NCBI GenBank assembly: GCA_013203475.1
Contig: JABMNV010000259.1
Coordinates: 1 to 37,198, forward strand
Direction: 5' to 3'
Origin: Acidobacteriota bacterium
Lineage (GTDB): Bacteria > Acidobacteriota > Vicinamibacteria > Vicinamibacterales > SCN-69-37
DNA: 37,198 nt
In this document: piece after piece, positions 29,009 through 37,165 of the stretch
Numbering within the stretch: position 1 is the stretch's first letter
Layout: the number at the start of each line of letters is the position of its first letter
Translations under genes and position numbers: made by a program
Notes under the pieces: generated by a model
Told to the model about the DNA's origin: nothing
Seen by the model: only the letters and a program-made list of their open reading frames with translations
The model's database searches: none

Positions 29009-29668
29009 ATGAAGAGGTTCGCCGTCACGTCGCTCATCACTGCGCTCATGGTCGGAGGTGCGGCCTGCCGTGTGCCCCCATCGCCCGCAGAGACTCCGTC
29101 CGTTGAGCCGCGACTCCAGGCCGACCAATCGGCCCTGCTTCAATCCATCAGGGACAAGGACCAGGGACAACTCGCGGTGTCTGAAGAGGACGGCAAGTTT
29201 CTCAGGGTCCTGGTCGCCACGCGAGGCACCAGGCGGGCCTTGGAGATTGGTGGGGCCAGCGGGTATTCCGGCATCTGGATTGGGCAAGGTCTGCGGCAGA
29301 CCGGCGGACGCCTGGTGTCGATCGAGTACGACCCGGTACGGGCTGCCGAGGCCGCCGCCAATATTGAACGGGCCGGTCTCTCAGACATTGTCCAGGTCAT
29401 CCACGGGGACGCGTTTGTGGAGATTCCAAAGCTGGAGGGCACCTTTGACATGGTCTTTCTCGACGCTTGGAAGCAGGACTACCAGCGGTTCTTTGAGGTG
29501 ACGTTTCCGCGCCTCGATCCGGGTGGCGTCTTTCTCGCGCACAACGTCGTCAACAAACAGGCGGAGATGGGCGACTTTCTGCGCACCATCACGACGTCCC
29601 CTGACGCGTGGTCAACGATTATCGCGCCCTCTGGTGAAGGTATCTCGCTCACGTACAAGATTCGGTAA
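29009..29668 (+). CDS. SAM-dependent O-methyltransferase-like protein with predicted lipoprotein signal peptide
   Basis: 'MKRFAVTSLITALMVGGAAC' then 'RALEIGGASGYSGIWIGQGLRQTGGRLVSIEYDPVRAAEAAANI ... DMVFLDAWKQDYQRFFEVTFPRLDPGGVFLAHNVV'. Confidence 0.85.
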   Translation: MKRFAVTSLITALMVGGAACRVPPSPAETPSVEPRLQADQSALLQSIRDKDQGQLAVSEEDGKFLRVLVATRGTRRALEIGGASGYSGIWIGQGLRQTGGRLVSIEYDPVRAAEAAANIERAGLSDIVQVIHGDAFVEIPKLEGTFDMVFLDAWKQDYQRFFEVTFPRLDPGGVFLAHNVVNKQAEMGDFLRTITTSPDAWSTIIAPSGEGISLTYKIR

Positions 29669-29673
29669 CGTCC

Positions 29674-30636
29674 ATGACTCCCCCAGCGCTCTCCAATCCA
29701 TCGACTCCCTCAAGTTCCTCGAAGCCACGACACGTCCATATCATCGGGGTGCCCCTTGACCTCGGTGGCGGTCGGCGCGGAGTCGACATGGGCCCATCGG
29801 CGGTGCGCATCGCCGGCTTGAGTGAACGCCTGACCGCGATTGGGTACCGGGCCTTCGACAAGGGAGACCTCGTCGCGCCGATCCCTGAGACCCGGGTGGC
29901 TCGCGACCCCAGCAAACGCTATATCAAGGACATCGCCAAAGTCTGCCAACGGGTCTATCAGCAAACATGGCAGTCGCTGGCCGAAGGTGCCCTTCCGATT
30001 GTGATCGGCGGGGATCACTCGGTCGCGGCGGGGTCTGTCGGGGCGTCCGCGGACTTTGCGGCGGCCAAAGGCGGCCATCTCGGCGTGTTGTGGATCGACG
30101 CCCATGGCGACATGAACACGCCAAAGACCACGACCTCGGGAAACGTCCACGGCATGCCATTGGCCGCGTTGGTCGGCTCCGAGCCAGTCGAACTGTCGAC
30201 GCTGGGCGACGGACGCACGCCGAAGGTGCTGGCCGAACACGTGGTGCTGATTGGGATTCGGAATCTCGATGAAGCCGAGAAAACGCAAATTCGCGAGGCA
30301 GGCATCCAGGTGTTTACGATGAAAGACATTGACCGTCACGGCATCGCGACGGTGATGGAACGCGCGCTGAAAATCGCGTGCACGGGCACCATCGGCCTGC
30401 ATGTGTCGTTTGACCTGGACGTGTGTGACCCGACCATCGCGCCGGGCGTTGGCACCCCTGTCAAGGGAGGCCTCGACTATCGTGAAGCCCACATGGTCAT
30501 GGAAATGATTGCCGACTCAGGCCGCATGACCGCCCTCGATTTGGTCGAAATCAACCCCATCCTCGACACGCAGAATCAGACAGCGACGCTGGGCGCCGAA
30601 CTCGCCTTGTCGGCACTGGGCATGGGCATTCTCTGA
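29674..30636 (+). CDS. rocF: Arginase
   Basis: 'GVPLDLGGGRRGVDMGPSAVRIAGL', 'IVIGGDHSVAAGSV', 'VLWIDAHGDMNTPKTTTSGNVHGMPLAALVG', 'HVSFDLDVCDPTIAPGVGTPVKGGLDYREAHMVME'. Confidence 0.95.
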   Translation: MTPPALSNPSTPSSSSKPRHVHIIGVPLDLGGGRRGVDMGPSAVRIAGLSERLTAIGYRAFDKGDLVAPIPETRVARDPSKRYIKDIAKVCQRVYQQTWQSLAEGALPIVIGGDHSVAAGSVGASADFAAAKGGHLGVLWIDAHGDMNTPKTTTSGNVHGMPLAALVGSEPVELSTLGDGRTPKVLAEHVVLIGIRNLDEAEKTQIREAGIQVFTMKDIDRHGIATVMERALKIACTGTIGLHVSFDLDVCDPTIAPGVGTPVKGGLDYREAHMVMEMIADSGRMTALDLVEINPILDTQNQTATLGAELALSALGMGIL

Positions 30637-30665
30637 AACAGTAGGATACAATCCAGCGTTCGGGC

Positions 30666-30740
30666 GGGCCGCTAGCTCAGGGGTAGAGCACCTGGCTTTT
30701 AACCAGAGGGTCGCTGGTTCGATTCCAGCGCGGCCCACCA
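30666..30740 (+). tRNA. tRNA-Lys (anticodon UUU), CCA encoded
   Basis: GGGCCGC acceptor pairs with GCGGCCC-ACCA; D-arm GCTC/GAGC; anticodon loop CTTTTAA; T-arm GCTGG-TTCGATT-CCAGC. Confidence 0.95.
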
Positions 30741-30828
30741 TCTTTTTCGCGCGACTTCCGCGCTTTTGTGCGTCTAAGTCACTCGTATTCCCAGACACCG
30801 TGAATGCTCGTGTTAGAGTCGGCCCCTG

Positions 30829-31062
30829 ATGGCGACCTGTCCTAAGTGCGGCAGTCACCTCACGTCCCGCCACCGTTGTCAGCGGTCAACCGGGCAGGTG
30901 ATCTCGGACGCCGTGCTGTCAGGCATGGCAGGCGGCCTCTGGGCGCTGGCATGGCCGCCGTCTTTGACCACCAAGGCATCACGGGAGACCTCGATCTGAT
31001 TTTTTCTGGTGGGGGCCCTGCTGGCCATCGGGACGCAGGTGTATTTGCAGCGCCGAAGTTAG
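30829..31062 (+). pseudogene. Small zinc-ribbon plus two-TM protein, apparently disrupted by compensating frameshifts
   Basis: Starts 'MATCPKCGSHLTSRHRCQRSTGQVISDAVLSGMAGGLWALA'; another frame gives 'GMAAVFDHQGITGDLDLIF'; the original frame resumes 'FLVGALLAIGTQVYLQRRS*'. Confidence 0.45.
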
Positions 31063-32201
31063 CGCGCCGCGCGCCATCGCTCCAATCCGCGTGTCGCCTC
31101 CACCAGACCGGCGGCAAAAATATCGGGCTGCTGTCCAATCCCGAGACGCAGATGATGCTCATAACCAAACGCGGCGCCGGGCGCCAGCATCACGCTGTAT
31201 TCGGTCGCCAGCATATCTGCCAAAGTGAGCGAGTCTACCGGCAAGTCGTACTTCAAGAGTGCCAGCAGTCCCCCGCGCGGTGGCGTCCACGACAACACCT
31301 CTCCACTGGCCGCCATCCACGCTGAGGCGGCCTTGAGATTTGTCGTGATGATGTCGCGATTGCGCGCCATGATCTGGTCATGGTGCCGCAACGCTAGGCA
31401 CGCCAGAGCGTCGTTGAGTTTCCCCGGGCTCAGCGTGATGTAGTCACGCATGCCCCAACAGCGCTCCACGACGTCAGCCGGACCGGCGATCCAGCCGATA
31501 CGTAACCCCGGCAGACCGTAGGGCTTGGACAAAGTCCCGACACTAATCCCCCTGGCTCCCATCTCGACGACAGGCGGCGCGAACGGATCGCCATCGGGGA
31601 CGCTCAACCAACGGTATGCCTCATCACCCAGGACCCAGGCGCCGACGGAGTCGGCCAATGCATACACGCGCGCGGCATCGGCTGGCGACAACATCGCGCC
31701 CGTGGGATTGTGCGGCGTGTTCACCACGATGAGTTTGGTCTGCGGCGTAATCAACCGCTCCAGCGCATCGACATCGTATCGATAGTCGGTTTCCGGTCCC
31801 ACGCGCCACAACGAGACGTCACACCCAATCGCCTTGGGCACGCTGTACAGCTGTTGATAGGCCGGGTACGGCGCGATGACATGGTCACCGGCGTCGAGCA
31901 ACACGTTGAACAACAGGTAGTTCGCCTCGATCGCCCCAGTCGTCACGAGGATCTGGTCGGCCGTCACAGCGGCATAGGTCGACGCCAATGCCTTGCGTAG
32001 CGCGAGAGTGCCACGCGCCTCGCTGTAACCCAGCGGTAAGTGCAGCAGCGCTTCACGCGTGGACGCCCGCTGGTCTTCGGGTTCGAACTGCAGCAGATCG
32101 TGCGTCGAGAGCGGCAAGATGCCACTTTCCGCAATGTCGAATTTCACGTGCGTCTCGTGGCGCGTCATCCAGCGTTCAAGTAAAAACGGTTCGATCTTCA
32201 T
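31059..32201 (-). CDS. PLP-dependent aminotransferase, class I/II
   Basis: 'YSEARGTLALRKALASTYAAVTADQILVTTGAIEANYLLFNVLLDAGDHVIAPYPAYQQLY', 'VVNTPHNPTGAML', 'VGTLSKPYGLPGLRIGWIAG'; start at MKIEPF. Confidence 0.92.
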   Translation of the reverse strand: MKIEPFLLERWMTRHETHVKFDIAESGILPLSTHDLLQFEPEDQRASTREALLHLPLGYSEARGTLALRKALASTYAAVTADQILVTTGAIEANYLLFNVLLDAGDHVIAPYPAYQQLYSVPKAIGCDVSLWRVGPETDYRYDVDALERLITPQTKLIVVNTPHNPTGAMLSPADAARVYALADSVGAWVLGDEAYRWLSVPDGDPFAPPVVEMGARGISVGTLSKPYGLPGLRIGWIAGPADVVERCWGMRDYITLSPGKLNDALACLALRHHDQIMARNRDIITTNLKAASAWMAASGEVLSWTPPRGGLLALLKYDLPVDSLTLADMLATEYSVMLAPGAAFGYEHHLRLGIGQQPDIFAAGLVEATRGLERWRAAR

Positions 32202-32214
32202 GGCATCACAAACC

Positions 32215-33192
32215 TTACACGAACAGCGCGGCCAGATTGAAGTAGATGAGCAGCGTGCAAACATCGGTAGTCGCCAGCACGATTGGACCCGCCGCAATCT
32301 TGGGATCAAGTTTCGCCGCGTGCAGCAGAGTGGGCAGCAGGAGACCCAACAGCGCCGCCGCCACCATCGAGCAGGCGATCGCGCCCCCGACCATCAGCCC
32401 CAGAGCGCTGCTCGCCTTCCACGCCCAGGCGACCCCACCGACCAACGACCCAGACGCCAGACCAAGCAGGGCCGACACGCCGAACTCGCGTCGCATGGCC
32501 GGCCCCAGGAGTTGCCACGTCATGCCCGTGCTGTGGAGGCCCTGAAGCGTCAACGTCGCCGACTGCATGCTCACGCTCTCGGCCAAGGCCAGCACCATGG
32601 GAACAAACAACGCCAGAACGACCATGGCGTCGAGCAGGGCCTCATACCGACTGGCCAGCAGTGAGCAAAGCAGGCCGCCCCCAACGTTGGTGAGGAGCCA
32701 CGGAAAGCGGTCGCTGAACGACAACCAGACCGTCCGGCCCTTGGTCGCGTGAACGTCAATGATTTGAGAAATGTCATCAAACGACCGCGTGGCATGCCCA
32801 ACGACCGCATCGGTAAAGACCGACACATCCACCTGGCCCACCAGCGTCCCGCCGGCCGAAACTACGGGAAACGCAAGAAAGCGCTGCGACACAAATTACT
32901 CGGCCGCGACAAGCACCGTGGCCCAGTCGGGAACGGCGACCACGTCGGCCTGCATGATCTCGCCCAGTGGACGCTCAGGCCGCGAAGCCAGCAATGCCCG
33001 TGTCGGCACCACGCCGATCAACCGCCCATCGTCGTCCACGATATACACGTAGACGATGTCGTGCGCGTACTCATGCTCGCGCTGACCTTCCCGCAGAGCC
33101 TCCAGCGCGTGGCCGACGGTGTGATCGGCACGAAGCTTGAGAATGTCACGTTGAATGTGGCGGAGTACCGACTCGTGGAGATCAATCTTCAT
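32215..33192 (-). pseudogene. MgtE-like divalent cation transporter (CBS pair plus TM domain) interrupted by an in-frame TAA
   Basis: ORF 32896..33192 (CBS) and ORF 32215..32892 (rest of CBS2 plus TM) are in one frame, separated by TAA at 32898..32896 and TTT: '...DWATVLVAAE*FVSQRFLAFPVVSAGGTLVGQVDVSVF...'; C-terminal 'KLDPKIAAGPIVLATTDVCTLLIYFNLA'. Confidence 0.75.
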
Positions 33193-33248
33193 GCCAGCTA
33201 GAGAATGTCACACCACCCGTCTGACGCAACTGGTGTAACGTTCCGCAC

Positions 33249-34481
33249 ATGCGCATCCGACAACTCGTCGCGGCCCTGTTCGTCCTGATCTTGTCCGTAA
33301 CCGCCGGTCCGGCCGTCGGCGCGTTCGGGCAAGCGGGCCTCCTGATCGAGGACGTCACGCTCATCGACGGCCGCGGCAAGTGGCTGATCCCTGGCCTGAT
33401 GGACATGCACATTCATCTTGAGGGGGGCCGGGGGCGCGGCGGCTCCAACGAGACCGCCGGCGTCTCAGCGCTGCACGGGTTTCTCTACGCCTGGTTCACC
33501 AGCGTGTTCGATGCGGGTAACACGGCAGATTTCATCTTCGACCTGCGCCGCCGTGAACGGGCCGGTGAACTGATCGCCCCGCGCATCTTCGCGACCGGCG
33601 CATTGGTCACGGTCCCCGGCGGGCACGGGGGAGGCGGCGGCTCCACGCTGGTCGAGAGCTGGCCGGAGGCCATCCCGGCGCTCGACGCACACATCGCGCG
33701 CGAACCGGATGTGGTGAAGCTCACGTTCGATGAACATGGCTGGGGCACGCGCCCGCTCATTCCATTGCTGCCGCCGGCACTCATGGCCCGCGTCGGCCAG
33801 TACTTCAATGAGCACGGCATCCGGACCACCGTCCATATTTCGCACGAGTTCCGCGCGCGGCAGGCCATGGCCGCGGGCATCAACACGTTGGCGCACCCAA
33901 TCATTCAGGGGCCGGTGAGCGAAGGCTTTGTCACGTTGATGGCGGCCACCAAGACCCCCATGGTCTCGACGTTGACTATCGGCGAAGGGTACAGCCGCCT
34001 GGTCGAGCATCCGGAGTTCCTCGACCGGCCGATCTACCGCGACACCTGGGACGCGGATCGAATCGCGCGTCTCAAGACCGACACGCGCGAGGCCTACGCG
34101 GCACGCGCGTGGACGACGTGGATGAAGGTCATGACGCCAGTCGCCCAGGAGAACCTGCGGCAGATTTCGGCCGGCGGTGGCGTCATCGTCCTCGGCTCGG
34201 ATCAGTCTGCGGGCGCACAGTCACACCGTGAGCTGGAGCTGATGGTTGCCGGGGGCATTCCCGCGATCGAGGCCATTCGCATCGGGACGTTGAACGCCGC
34301 CGTGTTCCTCGGACGCGAGCGCGACATGGGGTCGGTCGAAGAGGGCAAGCTCGCGGATCTCGTCCTGCTCAACGCCGACCCCGTGGCCAACATTTCGAAT
34401 GCGCAGGACATCGCAATGGTGATCAAGGGCGGCGTCGTGATCGACCGAACGACGCTTGCGCTGCCTGTGAACCGTCGATAA
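33249..34481 (+). CDS. Secreted amidohydrolase (imidazolonepropionase-like)
   Basis: Signal peptide; 'KWLIPGLMDMHIHLEGG', 'PDVVKLTFDEHG', 'RTTVHISHEFRARQAMAAGINTLAHP', 'VIVLGSDQSAG', 'LNAAVFLGRERDMGSVEEGKLADLVLLNADPVANI'. Confidence 0.9.
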   Translation: MRIRQLVAALFVLILSVTAGPAVGAFGQAGLLIEDVTLIDGRGKWLIPGLMDMHIHLEGGRGRGGSNETAGVSALHGFLYAWFTSVFDAGNTADFIFDLRRRERAGELIAPRIFATGALVTVPGGHGGGGGSTLVESWPEAIPALDAHIAREPDVVKLTFDEHGWGTRPLIPLLPPALMARVGQYFNEHGIRTTVHISHEFRARQAMAAGINTLAHPIIQGPVSEGFVTLMAATKTPMVSTLTIGEGYSRLVEHPEFLDRPIYRDTWDADRIARLKTDTREAYAARAWTTWMKVMTPVAQENLRQISAGGGVIVLGSDQSAGAQSHRELELMVAGGIPAIEAIRIGTLNAAVFLGRERDMGSVEEGKLADLVLLNADPVANISNAQDIAMVIKGGVVIDRTTLALPVNRR

Positions 34482-34494
34482 GGACTCGAGACCT

Positions 34495-35649
34495 ATGACC
34501 GTCAATCGCACTCCTCCGCCACCACTGAATCCTCCCGAACGACTGCTCATGGGGCCCGGCCCAAGCAACCCGGATCCGCGTGTGCTGACCGCAATGGGCA
34601 TGAATCCGATCGGCCATCTCGATCCGTATTTCGTGGAGCTGATGGACCAAACGATGGGGGCCCTGCGCGGCGTGTTTCAGACCACCAATCACCACACCCT
34701 GCCCATTTCAGCCACGGGGTCGGCGGGCCTCGAAGCCATCATGGCCAACCTGCTTGAGTCTGGTGACAGCTGCGTGGTGGCGGTCAATGGCTACTTCGGT
34801 CTGCGCCTGGCAGAGCTCGCGCGCCGGGCGGGCGCCGACGTTCGAACGGTCGAGGCGGCGCCGGGCGACACGGTCGATCCGGCTGCCATCGAGGCGCTGC
34901 TCGTCGAGCGTCCAGCCAAAGTGTTGGCGTTCGTCCACGCCGAGACCACAACAGGAGCCTGTCAGTCCATTCCAGAGATGGTGAGCGTAGCCCGTCGGCA
35001 CGACGCTCTCGTGGTCGTCGACTGTGTCACGACCCTGGGAGGTGTGCCGCTGGATGTGGACGCCATGGGGATTGATGCGGCGGGCTCGTGCAGTCAGAAA
35101 TGCCTCGGTGCGCCAGCTGGTCTTGGACCGATCACGGTGGGCCCGCGCGCCATGGAGGCCGTCCGCGCACGCAAGCAGCCACCCGCCACGTGGTATCTGG
35201 ATTTTGGATTGCTGTTTCAGTATTGGGGAGAGCCGGGAGGCTCGCCCAAGCGCGCGTTCCACCACACGGCGCCGATCGCGGCGATCTATGGCTTCCACGA
35301 GGCGCTCCGGCTCATCCTCGAAGAGGGGCTCGACGCGCGTTGGGCGCGACATCAGGCTGCGCACGAGGTGCTCGTTCGCGGCCTGGACGTGCTGGGGCTC
35401 TCGCTGTTCACACCCCCGGCGCACCGGTGCTCGACGATCAACGTCATCAGGACACCTGACGGAATCGACGAAGCGTCCGTTCGCGCGCGACTCCTGACCA
35501 TGGGCGTGGAGATGGGCGGCGGTCTGGGTGTGCTGGCGGGCAAAGTGTGGCGCGTCGGCGTGATGGGACACAACGCACAGACCGCGCGCATTGAGCAATT
35601 TCTGGGCGCCCTGGACGCTGCGCTGCGGGCCGAAGGTTATTCGGCGTAG
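34495..35649 (+). CDS. Alanine-glyoxylate / serine-pyruvate aminotransferase-like class V aminotransferase
   Basis: 'LLMGPGPSNPDPRVLTAMGMNPIGHLDPYFVELMDQ', 'SATGSAGLEAIMANLLESGD', 'VHAETTTGACQSI', 'VVDCVTTLGGVPLDVDAMGIDAAGSCSQKCLGAPAGL'. Confidence 0.92.
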   Translation: MTVNRTPPPPLNPPERLLMGPGPSNPDPRVLTAMGMNPIGHLDPYFVELMDQTMGALRGVFQTTNHHTLPISATGSAGLEAIMANLLESGDSCVVAVNGYFGLRLAELARRAGADVRTVEAAPGDTVDPAAIEALLVERPAKVLAFVHAETTTGACQSIPEMVSVARRHDALVVVDCVTTLGGVPLDVDAMGIDAAGSCSQKCLGAPAGLGPITVGPRAMEAVRARKQPPATWYLDFGLLFQYWGEPGGSPKRAFHHTAPIAAIYGFHEALRLILEEGLDARWARHQAAHEVLVRGLDVLGLSLFTPPAHRCSTINVIRTPDGIDEASVRARLLTMGVEMGGGLGVLAGKVWRVGVMGHNAQTARIEQFLGALDAALRAEGYSA

Positions 35650-35718
35650 GCCCTGCTCCTATCCAGATACAATGAACAGCAGGCGGGTCGGCATGCTTAG
35701 ACCGTGCAGTCTTGCTTA

Positions 35719-35752
35719 GGGCCGCTTGCGCGTTAGCGCGCGCTTGCGGCCC
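35719..35752 (+). promoter_or_regulatory. Strong GC hairpin followed by a T-rich tract, upstream of the YgiT-like ORF; terminator or attenuator-like
   Basis: GGGCCGC-TT-GCGCG-TTAG-CGCGC-GCTT-GCGGCCC followed by GTCTTTCTT; lies between the stop at 35649 and the ATG at 35779. Confidence 0.6.
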
Positions 35753-35778
35753 GTCTTTCTTGAGAAGAATCCAAGCCA

Positions 35779-36027
35779 ATGACCCCAGAGACTCAACCGA
35801 TTGCCTGCCCTTCGTGCCGAGTGGGGTCTCTCAGCCCGGGCCGCAAGACCGTGGGACTCACCCGAAACGACGTCACTATCACGATGCGCAACGTGCCCGT
35901 GATGATGTGCGACACGTGCGAAAAGGCCACCACAACACCGGCAGTCACCACCAACCTTCAGAGGATCTCGGAAGACGGACTTGCCGCCGGCACACTGGAG
36001 ATCGAATACACCCCGCCGGCAGCGTGA
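35779..36027 (+). CDS. Small two-CxxC zinc-finger protein, YgiT-like
   Basis: 'ACPSCRVGSLSPGRKTVGLTRNDVTITMRNVPVMMCDTCEKA...' resembles the YgiT/MqsA N-terminal zinc-finger pattern. Confidence 0.65.
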   Translation: MTPETQPIACPSCRVGSLSPGRKTVGLTRNDVTITMRNVPVMMCDTCEKATTTPAVTTNLQRISEDGLAAGTLEIEYTPPAA

Positions 36028-37130
36028 CCAGACCGAGCGCACCCCGCGACGTCACGCAAGAACGCCTCATCGATGGCCAGGTCAGACATGCGCAGCTTTC
36101 CATCCCCGTAGAACCGATTGCGCTTGAGCGCGAGCTGATGCTCGTAGCTGGCCCCGCGGCGCAGTGCGTCACACGCCACCGCCCGCAACGCGGGAAGGTG
36201 TGCCGCGTTCCCGCCACCGCCATCGGATGAGAGGATGACCCGAGCGGGATCAACCAGAGACCACATCGACCGGAAGGTCGTCGGCCGGCCCGCGGGGGCT
36301 TCGTCCGGGTGCTGCACGTCGAGATAGGCGATGTCGAGCTGGTTGTGAATGGCCACCCGGTCGTAGAGGTCACCGATCCGCATGTTCCCGTACTGCCCAG
36401 GCGTGTCCTCGTCCCGGTTGACCGTCACCTCGCCGGTCCAGCCACACGCTCGAAGCGCGGCCAGCATCCGCTCGTGCAGGGCCTTGTCGGGCAGCTCGTT
36501 TCCGATCTCGGGCAGCCAGGCGGTGCCCTTGAGCGTCTCGACCACACGACAGATAAAGGACGTCATCCACGTGTCCGGCAGTGAGGCGAATGTCGAATCG
36601 TCGGGGCCTCCCCACCTGACACCGTTCACGTTGAAGCGATACGGCTGCTGATGAACGTCTGGCACAAACGGCAAGTCGGCCTTGCGGTCGCTCCAGGTGT
36701 AGAGCTCAAGCAGCGTCAGGTTGGCGAAAACGCCATGGCGGTTCAGTGTGTCGACGTCTGACCGCAAGTCGACAAAGTACGCCTCATTCCAGCGCTCCAG
36801 ATTCCATGGGGAATCAGGCCCGGCCGAGCGCTCGACCGGAATGCTCCCCGCGTACTGCCCGCGCTTGAATGCCCCGTCCTGGTCACGCTCACCCAGAGCC
36901 CACGCATCGAGCAACCAGATGCGCGTACACGTCGCGCCCACCGACTGCAGAAACGCGGCGAACCGGGGCATGTCGACATCGAGATCCGTGATCGCCGTGT
37001 AGTAGGACGCGCACAGGGCCGGCCACTTGACCACAGGGGGCGTCGCTGCGACCAGTGGCGGCGACGGCAGACCGCAGGAGGCCACCAACAGCAGCAGGAG
37101 GAGGAGGAACAGCACGATCAAGCGTCTCAT
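35958..37130 (-). CDS. Lipoprotein with glycoside hydrolase-like (TIM barrel) features
   Basis: Lipobox 'RRLIVLFLLLLLLLVASCGLP'; 'DMPRFAAFLQSVGATCTRIWLLDAWALG', 'WLPEIGNELPDK' (candidate acid/base E after N/GN), 'SLVDPARVILSSDGGG'; start at MRRLIV. Confidence 0.6.
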   Translation of the reverse strand: MRRLIVLFLLLLLLLVASCGLPSPPLVAATPPVVKWPALCASYYTAITDLDVDMPRFAAFLQSVGATCTRIWLLDAWALGERDQDGAFKRGQYAGSIPVERSAGPDSPWNLERWNEAYFVDLRSDVDTLNRHGVFANLTLLELYTWSDRKADLPFVPDVHQQPYRFNVNGVRWGGPDDSTFASLPDTWMTSFICRVVETLKGTAWLPEIGNELPDKALHERMLAALRACGWTGEVTVNRDEDTPGQYGNMRIGDLYDRVAIHNQLDIAYLDVQHPDEAPAGRPTTFRSMWSLVDPARVILSSDGGGGNAAHLPALRAVACDALRRGASYEHQLALKRNRFYGDGKLRMSDLAIDEAFLRDVAGCARSGHAAGGVYSISSVPAASPSSEIL

Positions 37131-37165
37131 GGTCTCTCCCATCCGGCCACGGCTCGGCTGCGCAT

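Noticed and set aside
30846-31325. 159-aa plus-strand ORF
   Set aside because: Only its short 'GMAAVFDHQGITGDLDLIF' part looks coding-like; the rest is antisense to the aminotransferase. Treated as a frame of the disrupted zinc-ribbon gene.
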